Assembly: GCA_910592005.1 (NCBI GenBank)
Contig: CAJVPP010000172.1
Location: forward strand, 1 to 42,554
Length of the DNA: 42,554 nt
Reading direction: 5' to 3'
Source: Funneliformis mosseae
Taxonomy: Eukaryota; Glomeromycota; Glomeromycetes; Glomerales; Glomeraceae
How positions within the stretch are numbered: the stretch's first letter is position 1; each line of letters opens with the position of its first letter. Of the stretch, positions 9,887-21,836 are shown in pieces. Below the pieces are notes generated by a model. It was not told the origin of the DNA. It saw nothing but the letters and a program-made list of their open reading frames with translations, and ran no database searches. A program made the position numbers and the translations under genes.

Positions 9887-12864
9887 AGCAAACATATTTT
9901 TTTATTTATTTATTTTTTTTTTTAAAAAAAATGTTTTATACAAGGTAAGAATTTTTCTTTTTGATATCGCGCGTTTCTTATTTTTCGTTTGGACACGCCA
10001 TTAATTCATCATTTTGATATTTTCCGCAGGATAATACAAATCATGGTTATTTCCTCGGTTATAATTATTAAAATTTTGTAAATTAAGATTAACGTTAAGA
10101 GTTGATCAATTTTTTTTTCCGTATATTTAACATTATATGAAAATAATATAATCTAATGGGCTGCTACAAATGCGGCATTCAAAACATTAATATATTTAAG
10201 AAATTAAGAATAATTCGCGCTAGAATAATGCGTAGTTATCATTAAAAGGCAATTTTACATTTTTATATTGTCTAAGGAATATCAACGCAAAAATATCAGA
10301 ACTTTCTAAGATTAGACATTTAGACATTAAAATAATTTAATTAAATTTTAAAATTTATGTAACCCGTGTAAAAATAAAAAGGCTCCGCGAAGTTAACGAA
10401 AATTTCGTACCATATTTGCCAACGAACATATTAAAAGAAAAAACATTTGGAAAACCACAACGCCTCAAAACCAGGAAGTTGTTGCTTTATATTTTATTGA
10501 TGAATTCTGTTGACCCGAAGATTACTGTTCATTTTCTGAATGTAGATATTCATAAAATGAATTTTATCATTCAAACTTGTTTTGCATCATTCAATTGCAA
10601 GTGCGTCGTTAACAATGCATTTAACCCGAATCAAAGTGGATAACAATATATGAATCATTGAATGTTATACTGGATAAATTTAATTCATTCCACTTATGAA
10701 GTCTATTCGCATTATCAACGCAGATCATTTCTAAAATCGGTAAATAAAATTTTCGTATATTACATAATGAAATAAAATAACAACGCAGAGTAGTAACTTT
10801 TCTATTCAGTTCAATGGTTATCATCTTCTTTCATATCTTTTGGTTAGCTTTCTCTAATCCTATGAGACTGTACTCATTAGCTTGTCGCAGTTTTGAAAGC
10901 AAAACCCTTTTAAGAATGAATAAAAAAAAAATGAAGGATAACGTTGCCAACAATCACATGAACAGAAATCTTTGTGATTGTTGAATCAGAAAAGGAAGTA
11001 TATTAAAAGGCATCTTGAATTAATATTGCAAAGGAGTGAACGTTTGCGGTATTTTTAATGAATAATGCTCAAGTTTATTAAATAAAGATTTTATGATACA
11101 AATTGTTCAAATTCCTTTTAATAGGTTATTCATCAGTGGTTTGTTATTTATGGACTATCCTACTTTGAATCGTTATTTTTAGAAATTAAATGAATTATTC
11201 GTGATAAACTTTCAAATTTTACATTGTATTTCCTTTTAAGAAACAATTACACTTTGCTATCCTCTTGAAAATATATTCCCATTCTAAAATTTTACAGATT
11301 TTTGGGGGCATCTGAAACTGAGGTCGTACAACATTTGAATCCGTATCTAAACGGTAACATAATAATATATCTTTTAAATTCAATTGCTAAACCTTTTATA
11401 GGAGTTATTAGGCTTCTTCCAATGAAATATTCAAGAAAATGGTATTTTATTCCTGGATTTACTTGAAATATACCGCCGATCCTTCCAAAATTTCCATCAT
11501 TGTTCTGAGAATTTATTTCGATTAAAAAGATAAAAAGCTTGAATTATTTATGTAAGATATAATAAAATGTCAAAATTATTTTCCAAAAGGGTCAATCTTT
11601 TGCAAAAATAACATCTTGCATTATCCGGAAACTCGTTCTGAAATCACCTCTAGCGAGCATAGAGGACATCTTGATTTTATCACATAGTGCGGCGTTCATT
11701 TATCGGTCACTTGTCGATCATTTATTCATTTTTATCACATATTAAAAATGCCGTTTAACTCGAATCGGAATATCGTAGTAAATTAACATACATATGAAGC
11801 AACGAAATATCAATTTTTTAAAAATTGAATCATTATTGAGTGACTTTTATTAGAAGTAATGTTTTGCGATAAAAGTAACCGTTATCAACTATTTTTTAAA
11901 ATTAATTAGTTCCAACTGAACAATTCAGCATCTTTGAGTACTAGTGTATTAGTTTTATTAAAATTGAATAACTATTAAATAAAATTAGTTATGAACAATT
12001 TTTATTATTAATATATATATTATTATCAATTTATATGATGCATTAATTAACAAATACTGAAAGATCTTACATATAAATAAAAACTTGAAATTTCTAGTAT
12101 TGATAAATAATATTACAATCTATTTGTATTTAAAATTTTGATAAAACTGAATAAATTTATTATAGCAAATTAATTTTTTTTGTTTATTAATAAATTGGTT
12201 GTAAATAGCATATAAATAACTTTTTGGTTTCAAGCGAATTGAGCTGGTTTCATTTCACCATACATTCCTAAATAGTTAATTAATATATAGTGAAAATTTC
12301 AGAGTTCGCCCGAAATTATCTGTGGTTCGCCCGAAGCTTCAAAGTCAGATGATCGGCAATTGTGATAATATAGTCTAAGGCTAAAGTTGTGACATTTTTT
12401 TAATACCATTTAACACTTGTAATAGTTTCAACTTTTAATAGTTAGTATATTAATATAATTTTACCCAAAAATTTATAGGGTTTGACAAAATCAATGTGAT
12501 AAATATATATATATGATTGACAAAGGATCGGCATGGTGATATAAGCATGTCCCCGCTATGCTCTTCTAGCGTTCCTGATTTTTGATTTTTGATTTATTTT
12601 CATGTACCCGAGTTATTTAGTGAAAAGGCTCATAATTCATGAGAAAGACTTACGCTATGATTTTTAAGATTCATGTATTACTTATTATTTTATCGGAAAT
12701 CATTTCCGTCCGTTTTTTATTTATACTATTAATTGTTAATTGAATTGCCTAATTGGTATGTTTCATATCGGTATGTCTCACCGATTAATTCGAATAATTT
12801 AAATATTTTCCCACAACATAAATAAAAAAAAAAAAAATATGTTTAATGGATGCAGACCGGTTAC
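9887..12864. other. Long intergenic stretch, no gene seen
   Basis: AT-rich, apparently single-copy DNA. Open frames at 10416-10643 (+) and 10621-10824 (-) lack a promoter, good codon texture or motifs, and I do not accept them. Two copies of GTTCGCCCGAA lie at 12304-12314 and 12325-12335, 21 bases apart and about 650 bases upstream of the membrane-protein gene. Confidence 0.4.
12304..12335. promoter_or_regulatory. Pair of TTCGCCCGAA dyads
   Basis: An 11-base motif GTTCGCCCGAA occurs twice with a 21-base period, about two helical turns. Each copy is an interrupted palindrome (TTCG-CC-CGAA). In this base composition a repeated GC-rich motif stands out and suggests a paired protein-binding site, perhaps for the downstream membrane-protein gene. 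No direct evidence of function. Confidence 0.25.
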
Positions 12865-12872
12865 TATAAAAG
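12865..12872 (+). promoter_or_regulatory. TATA box of the seven-helix protein gene
   Basis: TATAAAAG lies about 100 bases before the start codon at 12970, followed by an A-rich leader. Confidence 0.55.
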
Positions 12873-12969
12873 CGTCTATAATTCGACCCGTCGCAAATAA
12901 AAAATTTTTTCCTCAACATACCTAAGAAAAAAAAAAAACCAAAAAAAATAAATTATTTAACGCGTCGAA

Positions 12970-13911
12970 ATGGAAAATAAGTCTTATGAAATTAAGTTCA
13001 ATATGCTTTTGATTGGAATGTTAAACATGGTTGGTTGAATTATCAAATGATTTTGTCAATTTTCAAATATATACTTATAACTTATTATGCTAACTCTTCA
13101 CCTCATGATTTCTCAGCTCACGTTCCAAAACCTCGTTAAATCTGTTCTGCTTTATCGCGCTGGACGGGAAAGAAGCTTGTCTTTGCTCAAGATTTTTTTT
13201 AATCTTAGCTGCTTAGCGTGCTCCATAATAGATTTGATGATAAACATATCTTTAAAAGAATGTATGTGGTCTAGCTATCAGACAATTTTTAAGATTTTCA
13301 TAATGCAATCATTGGCCACTTTCATGTTGACACTTCTTAGACGGTACGAGAAAAACGATTCTGACATGTGGATGAGCATTGGATTGCTTACTGTCAGAGC
13401 AGGATTTCATGTAGGTATTAAATGATGATGCTTTCGTCGTAAATTTTGCAATTAATTTAAATTTTCCTTACTTTTCGTTTGGTATTAGTTTGTATATACT
13501 TTTCCAATGATTCCTTCATCCAATCTGTCTGAAAATCCTACTTCTTTTTATGGTGGAATGAAAAGCGAAAAAAGTGAAAGCGGTTTTTATTTCAGTAATT
13601 TGACCTTCGTTGATATCATTATCGATGGTTACGTCATGTATCGATTGATGCAGATTTTAAAAAATAACCCAAAAATTGGATATTCTTATCCAAAAGATAT
13701 GTTTACCATTGTTATGTATTGGAATTTTTTGACCGTAGTGACCGCATTCTTGTATCATATGTTAATAGCATTAAATATTACCGAGAATAAGGTGTCGATT
13801 ACAAATGTGACGACGCAAATTGCTCTCTCTTATCTCATCACCATAGATACCGGAATCAAGGGTGGAAATGAGAAAGTTATGAAAGTCAACCATGTAAATC
13901 ATTTATTGTAA
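12970..13911 (+). CDS. Seven-helix membrane protein, 258 aa, three exons
   Basis: Proposed exons are 12970-13029, 13117-13410 and 13489-13911. Intron 2 (13411-13488, GTAGGT…TATTAG) is phase 0 and joins two long frames. Intron 1 (13030-13116) has a weak GTTGGT donor but a good GCTAAC branch point and TTTCTCAG acceptor, also phase 0. Without it the gene would start at 13087. Hydrophobic segments fall near residues 10-32, 41-64, 71-94, 104-127, 154-174 (weak), 188-213 and 222-238, giving a seven-helix pattern. A Ser-rich glycosylatable loop (NLS, NPT, NLT) lies between helices 4 and 5, and an RAGRERS loop follows helix 1. Similar-looking seven-helix proteins form multicopy families in Rhizophagus; a receptor-like role is inference. 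No retinal lysine or GPCR DRY motif is evident. A terminal donor-like CATGTAAAT could add a small fourth exon. AATAAA lies near 14022. Confidence 0.6.
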
Positions 13912-14168
13912 AAATTAACATTTCATCTTTAAGAAAACCTTAAAATTTTTTATTTCGTTCATGTATTATTATCACAAGTATATTTAATTATCATGAAATA
14001 TTCGAATTGTATTATATAAATAATAAAATATTAAATATTAAAAAATCATTTATCTTTATATTATAACATACTGTATATGGATTGTTGTTTTGAATTGAAA
14101 TGAAAATAATGAAGTTAGGTTACATTAAAGAAAAAACCCAAGACAATGAAGATTTACATAATTAATTT

Positions 14169-14290
14169 GTCCTGAGCGAAGCGAAAGGACAATCTAAGTC
14201 TGCACAATGTGAAAATTTTTCGTTCACGTATGTTTTTTCTGTCCGCTCACTTGATGTTAACCAATAATTCCTTTTGCGATTATTGAGCTC
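14169..14290 (-). repeat. Dispersed repeat end with GTCCT…AGGAC hairpin
   Basis: Bases 14169-14190 form a 22-base hairpin with a 5 bp GTCCT/AGGAC stem, closely like the termini of the two Helitron-like elements at 24575 and 26038 and in the same orientation. It is followed by a related TCTGTCCGCTCACTTGATG phrase (compare TCTGTCCACTTGACC near 26099). The last bases on the minus strand read GGACAAAT rather than GGACTAAT, so the CTRR end is lost or this is a diverged family. I see no helicase coding beyond it. Confidence 0.45.
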
Positions 14291-14459
14291 AGAACTTACA
14301 ATATAAAAATTATGATAGCCGATAGTGGCGCATGATGCGTCATGTGTCCAAGAATAATTTATGTTCAGATTTGGCATTAACTCATCTTTTCTTTTTTTGG
14401 CAGTATTTCCTAATTTATAATATAAAACTTTTATATTCAAAATATTAATTTGCTAAAAT

Positions 14460-15180
14460 TTTAAATACAAATTAATTCTTTTTAAATATAACTAAATTTT
14501 ATATTTAATTGCTATTAATATTTTTATATTTTAAAAAATCTGAAAATATTAATAAATATTTTGAATGTTGTAATTTTATAAGTTAAATAGCTTTTACTTG
14601 CCATTAAGAAGATTTATTTTTTTTTTACAAATTAATTTTTATTTGTCTAAGATTCAATAACGCTCATATTCTTCATTTTATTTCATTATTATTATTTTTT
14701 CTTATCCTTATTATGCTTCTTTATTCTTTATTATTATTCATTATTATAATCATTGTATTAATTTAGTCTTCTTTATTATTTTCTTTTCTATTTCTGTTTC
14801 CTTCTGAAATTTTTATTATTTTATAATATTCTTCTAACATAATCTTTTTTTATTATTTTTTAGTTATTACATTTTTTGTATGTTATCTCTTTTTTAGAAA
14901 TTTATTATTTCATTTTCATTCTATTTTTTCTTTTAAACCTTTTTTAATTTTTTATATTCATCCTTTAATTTATTATCCATATTATTTCTTCCTGTTAAAA
15001 TTCTTATTTCCCTTTTAAAATAATTTCAAATATTAGTTTCTCATTAATCAGATTAATAATTATACTATTCCTATTATTTATTTATTCTTTTCTTAGTTTA
15101 ATTCTATTTTATTGTCAGTTTTTTTATTAAATAAAGTTTCATATATTAATAATAATTAAGTATTAATTAGTATTCTAAAA
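14460..15180. other. AT-rich, T-skewed low-complexity stretch
   Basis: From about 14640 to 15130 the plus strand is dominated by T with scattered C (TTATTATT/CTTCTTTA-like repeats) and few A runs. It holds no gene. The skew reverses to A-rich soon after the next element starts. Confidence 0.5.
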
Positions 15181-15271
15181 AAAAGGTCAAGTCAGATCTA
15201 GGTGATCAATCTGATCCAGATTTTAAATTGAGTCAGAATTGGTAATTTTGATAATCTATAACCTGCATGAC

Positions 15272-16767
15272 TAGTATTTTGCAAAATCAGATCAGATCAG
15301 ATTTGAATAAAATCTGATCTGATCTGATTTTTATTTTTCAGGATCTGAATCTGATTTAAATCTGATAGATTCGTTAAAATCCAGATTTGATCTGAATCTA
15401 ATGGATCAAATCTCAAATCTGAATCTGACAGATCAGTTTAAATCTAAATTCAATCCAATCTGAATTCAAAATTTATTGAAAAATGATTTTTTAGTATCTG
15501 ATCTTTTATTGTAAAATTGCCTAAATAAATTCTTAAAAAATAATTAATATTAAAGAAAAATAAATAAATAAATTAAAAAGAAAAATTAATACACTTACCA
15601 TTTTAATTATTATTGTTAAGATCACAAATTCTGAAATAAGAGAATTTAAATTAAACAAATAAATAAATAAAAATAAAATAATAAATAAACAATAAATTAA
15701 CTTACCACTAACTGTTTAGTAATTTATTAATCTACAAAAAAATATATTAGTTAAATAAATATTAAATTATAAAATAAACTTACATATCGTTTACTACAAA
15801 ATAGCCAGTTATTATTATTAAAAAAGAAAAATAAATAAATTTAAAAAATAAATAAATAAAAAAATAAAATCCATTTACCAATGAATTCAATAATCGCTAA
15901 AAAATTTGTTGCCATTATCCTGAAATAATATAATTTAAAAAAATAATAAATAAACAAATAAAACAAAAGAAATTAACAAATAAACAATAAATTACTTACC
16001 ATAACTGTTAGTAATTTATCCAAGCTACAAAAAAAAAAAAAATTTAAAATGATATTAATTAAATTTAATAAAAAATTAAATCCCAATCTTTTATTACAAA
16101 CAAAATCGCTAATTAATATTAAAAAATAAATAAATAATAAATTAAAAAAAATAAACAAATAAAAAAATTAAATTAAAATGACTTACCGCTATAATCACTA
16201 ATCGCTAATTCCACAATTTTCAACTGATTCTAAAATATAGAAATTTAAAAATTAATAATTCTAATTTACACATATTGATACTTCTCCCTTTCATTTCGCC
16301 CTACTACCTTACTACTCCACTGCCTTCCACTTATCCCACTGTCCTCCACTATCCCCTACTACTCCAATTCCCTCCACCTTACTACTCACTTAATTAGACA
16401 CGAACCTTAAATAAATTAAAAATATATTAACAATCAGCAAAAAAAGAGAAAATAAAACAAATATTTAAAAAAAAATATTAAAAAAAAAAATTTACTTATT
16501 GCAGTTGAAGTTGGTAAACTTACTTTTTTTAGTCCTAAAGAAAGAAGTTTATAATGGCATATTAGCAAAAAAAGATTATCAATTTATTAATTGATAATCA
16601 ATTTAAAATCTGAATTCAGATCTGAATCCAATCTGAATTTGATAGATCAGATCAGATCTGATTCGAATCTGAATTTGAATTAGATCTGAATCTGATAGAT
16701 CTGATCTGAATTTAATCTGTCAGATTCAGATTAAATTCAGATCGATCCGAATTTGTGTAAAACACTA
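15272..16767. mobile_element. 1.5 kb non-coding element with GATCTGA-rich inverted ends
   Basis: The left end reads TAGTATTTTGCAAAATCAG and the right end is its approximate complement (…GTGTAAAACACTA), giving imperfect terminal inverted repeats of about 25 bases. Next to each end lies 150-200 bases built from GATCTGAATCTGAT-like units in both orientations. The centre is A-rich with repeated ATAAATAAATAA tracts and no long frame. Two interior segments (about 15700-15760 and 15988-16045), each running from ACAATAAATTA through TTACC…AACTG…TAGTAATTTAT to a CTACAAAA, are diverged copies of each other. It looks like a non-autonomous DNA transposon. No clear target duplication, so the superfamily is unassigned. 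Confidence 0.55.
16282..16388. repeat. C/T-rich block nearly devoid of G
   Basis: About 107 bases built from variants of TACTACTCCACT/CCTCCAC with only a handful of G on the plus strand. It sits within the A-rich interior of the GATCTGA-ended element and has a very different base composition. Its complement is GGAG/GTAG-rich. It may form unusual DNA structure; no coding seen. Confidence 0.55.
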
Positions 16768-19700
16768 ACTATAAACTTATATTTTTATTTTCTGTATTAT
16801 AATAATTTTACACTTATATTATTTATACTAATCTTATATTATAATATATATACTAAGACCTTTTAATTACCCTTTACCTCCTAAAATACTATATAATAAA
16901 TGTTACTGTTTCTAACTATAATCTTAAAGTTTATATATTTTTTTTAAATGCCTTAATTCTATTTTCTTTAAACTTTGAGAAAGGGATAGGAAAATAAAGA
17001 CATATAAAATATATATTAAAGATCTCTATATATATAAAAATGTTAAAATTATATATGTATAGATTATTTTATTTTATTTATTTTTTACTTAATAAATTTT
17101 ATAATATTTAGTTAGAATATATTAAAAATAATAAATTTTAAAATAAATATATTTAATAATAAATACTATTTTTATTAAAAAATAAATAAAATATTTTAAA
17201 GATTAATTTCTTATACATAAAAATTATTTTATCAAGTATAATAGGTTTTTCTATGATTAGTTAATTATATACTAATTTAATTGACTAATAATAAATTACA
17301 TAATTATACATTTAAATAAAGATTTAAAATTTTTAATTTTTAAGTTTAAAATTATTATTTATATAAAAATATTATCAAATTATCTTTAAACAAGTAAAAA
17401 ATAAAAAAATTAAAATATTTTTTTTATTAAATTATATTAATATAAAAATACATTTAAATATTTATTTAAATTATAATTCATTATTAGTATTTGGTTTAAA
17501 AATTTAAATAAAATTTTAAAATAAAGTTAAAACATAAAAAAATATTTATATATTTTTTATTTATTATTTATTAGAAATAAAAATGAATCTGTTATAATAT
17601 TTAAAACAGAGTTTCAACCTCAATCTTATAAAATATCTATAGAATAAATTTAAATAATACATATAGGTAAAAAAAAATAATTTAAAATTTAGAAAAATTA
17701 AATATATTTCAAGAATATTGGTTAGAAATTTTTTATGAAATTTATCAAAAGTTTATAGAAAGTATAAATTGTAGAATTAAAGTAATTTTAAAAGCTTGTG
17801 AGTATTCTATAGAATATTAAAAAATATTTTTATTATATTTTTATAATTTAAGTTACATAAATTAATTTTTTTTATTTATTGTACATTTATTAAATATTAA
17901 GTATTTTTATTAAACAATTTTAATAATAACTTAGTTTTTTAATTTTATAAAATTATAGGTTAAAAATTTTTTTATATTATATATTAGAATTTCTATTTAA
18001 AATAATATATTTAAATATTTATTTATAAATAAATAAAATTTAAATATTTGAAAATATATAATTAATATTTAAATATCAAAATGATTGAAATATCAAAATT
18101 AATTTCAAATATCAGATTTCAAATATCAAAATTAATCAATTCAATCAATTTTATTGATTAATTAATTATTTTTTTTTTACATTTTATTATTTTTTTTATT
18201 TTTTGATTTTTCAATATATATATATATATTTTAATTAATTCTTTTTTTATAATTTTTTAATAATATTTTTTTTTGATTTTTTTTTGTAAGTTCTTTTTTA
18301 TATATATTTTTTTTGAAATGATTTTGATATTTAAAATTAATTTTTATATCTGAAATCATTTCAATATTTATTTAAAATTATTTTAAAAAACTTTAAATAT
18401 TTAAAATGAACTTTGTATTTCAAATAGAAATCCTTATTTTTATATTATAGCATTAGAAATAAATATCATTACAAATGCAAAAATATTACGTGAGAATTAT
18501 CAAATAATAATATATAGTAATAATCAACAATTATTGTGACAAAAAAATCAGAAAAGTATTAAGGATTTATATAATTTACCTGATATCTAATTCTTTTAGT
18601 ACTGCAAATTTATTTATATTTGTAAAAGTAAATAACTTTGCATTTTTAAGTATTTTTATTATATTTATTATTTTCATTATTTTATTATTTATCTTATATT
18701 TCATATTTTTATTTATTTCTTTTAGTATTATTATTTTTGTTTCTTTTAGTATTATTTTATAGCTGAAGTTTACAAAGATAGTTAGTCAATAGTATAAGAA
18801 AATTATTAGCTATAATAAATTAATTTTATATAAATAGAATAACTTATTGTTCAAGTTATAAAGTAATTCATTTGTAAAATTTCATACAAGTTTCAAATTA
18901 TTAATAAAAGAATTCATACAAATTACTTTTCCTTTAATATTATCTCTTATTTAGAATTTGTTGTGATATTTTACACTAATTTACTTTTGAGTTTATCATT
19001 ACAAGTTCAAATAAATATATCTTAAATTCTATAAAGTAATAAATTATTAAATTGATTTAAGTATAATGAATATCTGTAAGGCTTAAAGAAAATTCTAAGA
19101 TCAGAAACTCTAGTGTATAGAATCAATTATCACAACCTTTTAATTTAGATATTAAAATAATCAAAAATAAATCTAATAATAATATAAACTTTTTTCTTTT
19201 TAAAAAATATATGACATAAATATATATTATATGATCATATAACAATATTAGATATCTAATTATAAGCATCTTTAACTTAGAATAAAGTATAGACCTTTAT
19301 TTTAAATTAAAATATACAATTAAGATTTGATGAGTTTTATCGATTTGATTTATTTGTATAATATATATCTGAATTAACATGATATTTTTAAAGAAAAATA
19401 AAATAAAAAATACTTAATTTAATATAATTTTGTAATATTTAGTGTAATGTTTTAAAGGAAAAATATAAAGAAAAATATTTCTCGTAATTTATTTTATTTT
19501 AGAAGATTAATTATTAAATAAAATATATGATTTATTATTTGTTAAAAATGATTATTTATTGAGCAAAAACAAGTTATTATTTACATAATTTACATTTTAC
19601 TATATCTTTTGCTATTAGAATATAATAATTATATAAACTTCTATAACAATAAAACAGTTGTCATAACAATAGATTATCTTAATAATACAGTATATTAATA

Positions 19701-20270
19701 TTTATTTCTTCTTCACATTTTAAATAAAAAATATTTTGGCATATTTTATTTTTAAAAATTGGTTCAACCATAAAATAAAAATAAATATAATAAAAAAAAA
19801 CTATAAAAAAGAAATAACATACTTTTCTAAAATAAAATTACAGCAAATGGATTAAATAAAATAAAAAAAATCTCTTATTTTATATATCAGATCTTATTAT
19901 CACCTCAGAGAACTATAATATAGATAATAATAGTGATGATAAAGAGTGTGATCAAATAAAATCAGAGTTTGAGATCAACTTATTATAGTAAAATATTGTT
20001 AACACTTAGATTTTTTGATTGATTAATTGATGAATTAGTTTTGCAATGAAATATATTTTAATGTTCTTTTTTTTTCTTACCAGTACTTTTATGTTTAAGA
20101 TTCCTCTGTAGATAATTGCTACAATCATCATAAAATATATTATCTAATAATTTGCCAATCACAATTTTCAAATTATCCTGTATTTATTAACTTGAAGTTC
20201 AAAAATATAGGATGTTTATATATTATTTTCCAAAACTCTATAAAGATTGGAAATATAAATTTAATTAGCA
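16768..20270. other. Gene desert, near-pure A/T
   Basis: Three and a half kilobases with very little G or C and stops in every frame. Apart from the inverted-repeat element at 17987-18433 I see no gene, RNA or ordered repeat. It may be old transposon DNA decayed past recognition, but the sequence cannot show this. Confidence 0.5.
17987..18433. mobile_element. 447 bp hairpin element (MITE-like)
   Basis: The left end GAATTTCTATTTAAAATA matches the complement of the right end (GGATTTCTATTTGAAATAC). Inner arms also match: repeated AAATATCAAAAT/GATTGAAAT on the left against ATTTTGATATTT/ATTTCAATAT on the right. The whole element is close to one long imperfect hairpin with no coding. No target duplication was identified. 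Confidence 0.45.
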
Positions 20271-21603
20271 TTTATCACTATTTTCAAATAGTGTAATCAG
20301 GTGATTTATTGATTAATTATAATAAAAAAAGGATTTTAGATTACACTAAAGTAAACTTTAAAAAAGCTTTTTTAAAGAAATTATTTTTTCACAACTTTTT
20401 AACTTTTATTAACCTTTATAACATAGAGTATTTGAGCCTTGTGTATTAGTAAGGTTTAATATGTAGAAGTTTCTTTTAGCTTATAAAATGATTCCTAGAT
20501 TCTAAAATGATTTCTTAGTGATTACTACAATTATTGGCAAGATTTCTGTTATAATTCTTAAGTAAGTTTTCTTCCAAAGGCTTCGTTTTAGCTTATACTT
20601 ATTTTTTTTTTTGTAAAATATATTTTAAGTAATAAGAAATAGTTTTTTGAATAAGTTTTTTATCATTTTTATAATAATTTATTCTAATATGAAATTTTTG
20701 ATTTTTTAGAAAAATGCATTTTTTTCATAGATCCAATATGTTCTTATTATAAATATATTTAGAAATATTTGATGTTTTAAATTACTAGAGAAATTATTTA
20801 TTTTTTGAAAAGATTTTTTATTTATTCAATAATGAGAACGAAAAAATTGTTTATCACTGTTTTCAAAATAGTGTGATCAGGTAATTTATCAATCAATTAG
20901 GATTTTCAGATTACACTAAAGTAAACTTTAAAATAACTTTCTTAATAAAACTATTTTTTCAAAACTTTTTAACTTTTATTAATCTTTATAACATAGAGTA
21001 TTTGAGCCTTTTGTATTAGTAAGGTTTAATATGTAAAAGTTTCTTTTAGCTTATAAAACAATTTCTGGCTTCCTAGCAATTCTAAAATGATTCTCTAGAG
21101 ATTACTATAATTATTGACGAGATTTCTGTTGTGATTCCTAAGTAAGGTTTCTTCTAAAAGCTTCATTTAGCTTATACTTATCTTTTTTTTTTATAAAATA
21201 TATTTTAAGTAATGAGAAATAGTTTTTTTTTGAATGAGTCTTTATTATTCTTATAATAATTCATTCTAACATGAAATTTTTGATTTTTTAGAAAAATGCA
21301 ATAATTGTTAATTTTTTTATGGATCTAATATGTTCTTGTTATAAATATATTTAGGAATATTTGATGTTTTAAATTACTAGAAAAATTATTCATTTTTTGG
21401 AAGGATTTTTTATTTTTTCAAGAATGAGAATGAAAAAATTGTTTAATTTTATTATATAATTTGTTATTTTTAATGTAACATTTATTTTTTGTGTTTTAAT
21501 ATTATTTTTTTTTATTTTTTTCAAGTGTTATTTAAATATTTTTCTAGTGTTTTTAATTTTTGACAAATCACCTGATCACACTAATTCAAAAACGGCGATA
21601 AGT
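20271..21603. mobile_element. Doubled inverted-repeat element (left end-body, left end-body, right end)
   Basis: A left end (TTTATCACTATTTTCAAATA then GTGTAATCAGGTGATTTAT) starts at 20271. The same end with small changes starts again at 20850 (…AATAGTGTGATCAGGTAATT). The only inverted partner is at about 21562-21602 (ACAAATCACCTGATCACACT … GGCGATAA). The bodies after each left end are similar for about 550 bases, sharing the GATTACACTAAAGTAAAC, GAGTATTTGAGCCTT and CTTTTAGCTTATAAAA phrases. The second body then runs on to the right end. No transposase frame is visible, so it is a non-autonomous element with a tandem internal duplication. Confidence 0.6.
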
Positions 21604-21836
21604 ATGAAATTAACGCGGTCAACGAATAATAACTAACTTTACTTACCTTATAACTATACCCATAATTCACATAAATATGTCACATCATGAAAATCTGATT
21701 AATTAATATTCATCAAATCCAAAGTGCCATTCATGTGCAGGTTTCAGACTCGAATCAAGTCCTAATAAAATCATGTTTGGGATTTTACATTATTATTATC
21801 TTTCTGGACCATATGAATATTTTTAGCTGAAATGTA
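21604..21836. other. Short spacer of less AT-rich single-copy-like DNA
   Basis: Includes ACGCGGTCAACGAATAA and TTCAGACTCGAATCAAGTCC phrases. No gene seen. It separates the doubled element from the Tc1/mariner copy. Confidence 0.3.

Noticed and set aside
10416..10824. Overlapping frames on both strands
   Set aside because: No promoter, splice signal, motif or coding texture.
12304..12340. tRNA B-box-like GGTTCGCCCGA
   Set aside because: No A box, acceptor stem or cloverleaf can be formed around it.
14162..14440. Minus-strand frame of 92 codons
   Set aside because: It runs into the dispersed hairpin repeat and ends there, with no family motif or promoter; it looks like repeat-derived sequence.
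15973..16158. Minus-strand Phe/Leu-rich frame
   Set aside because: Translation of A/T low-complexity DNA inside a non-coding element.
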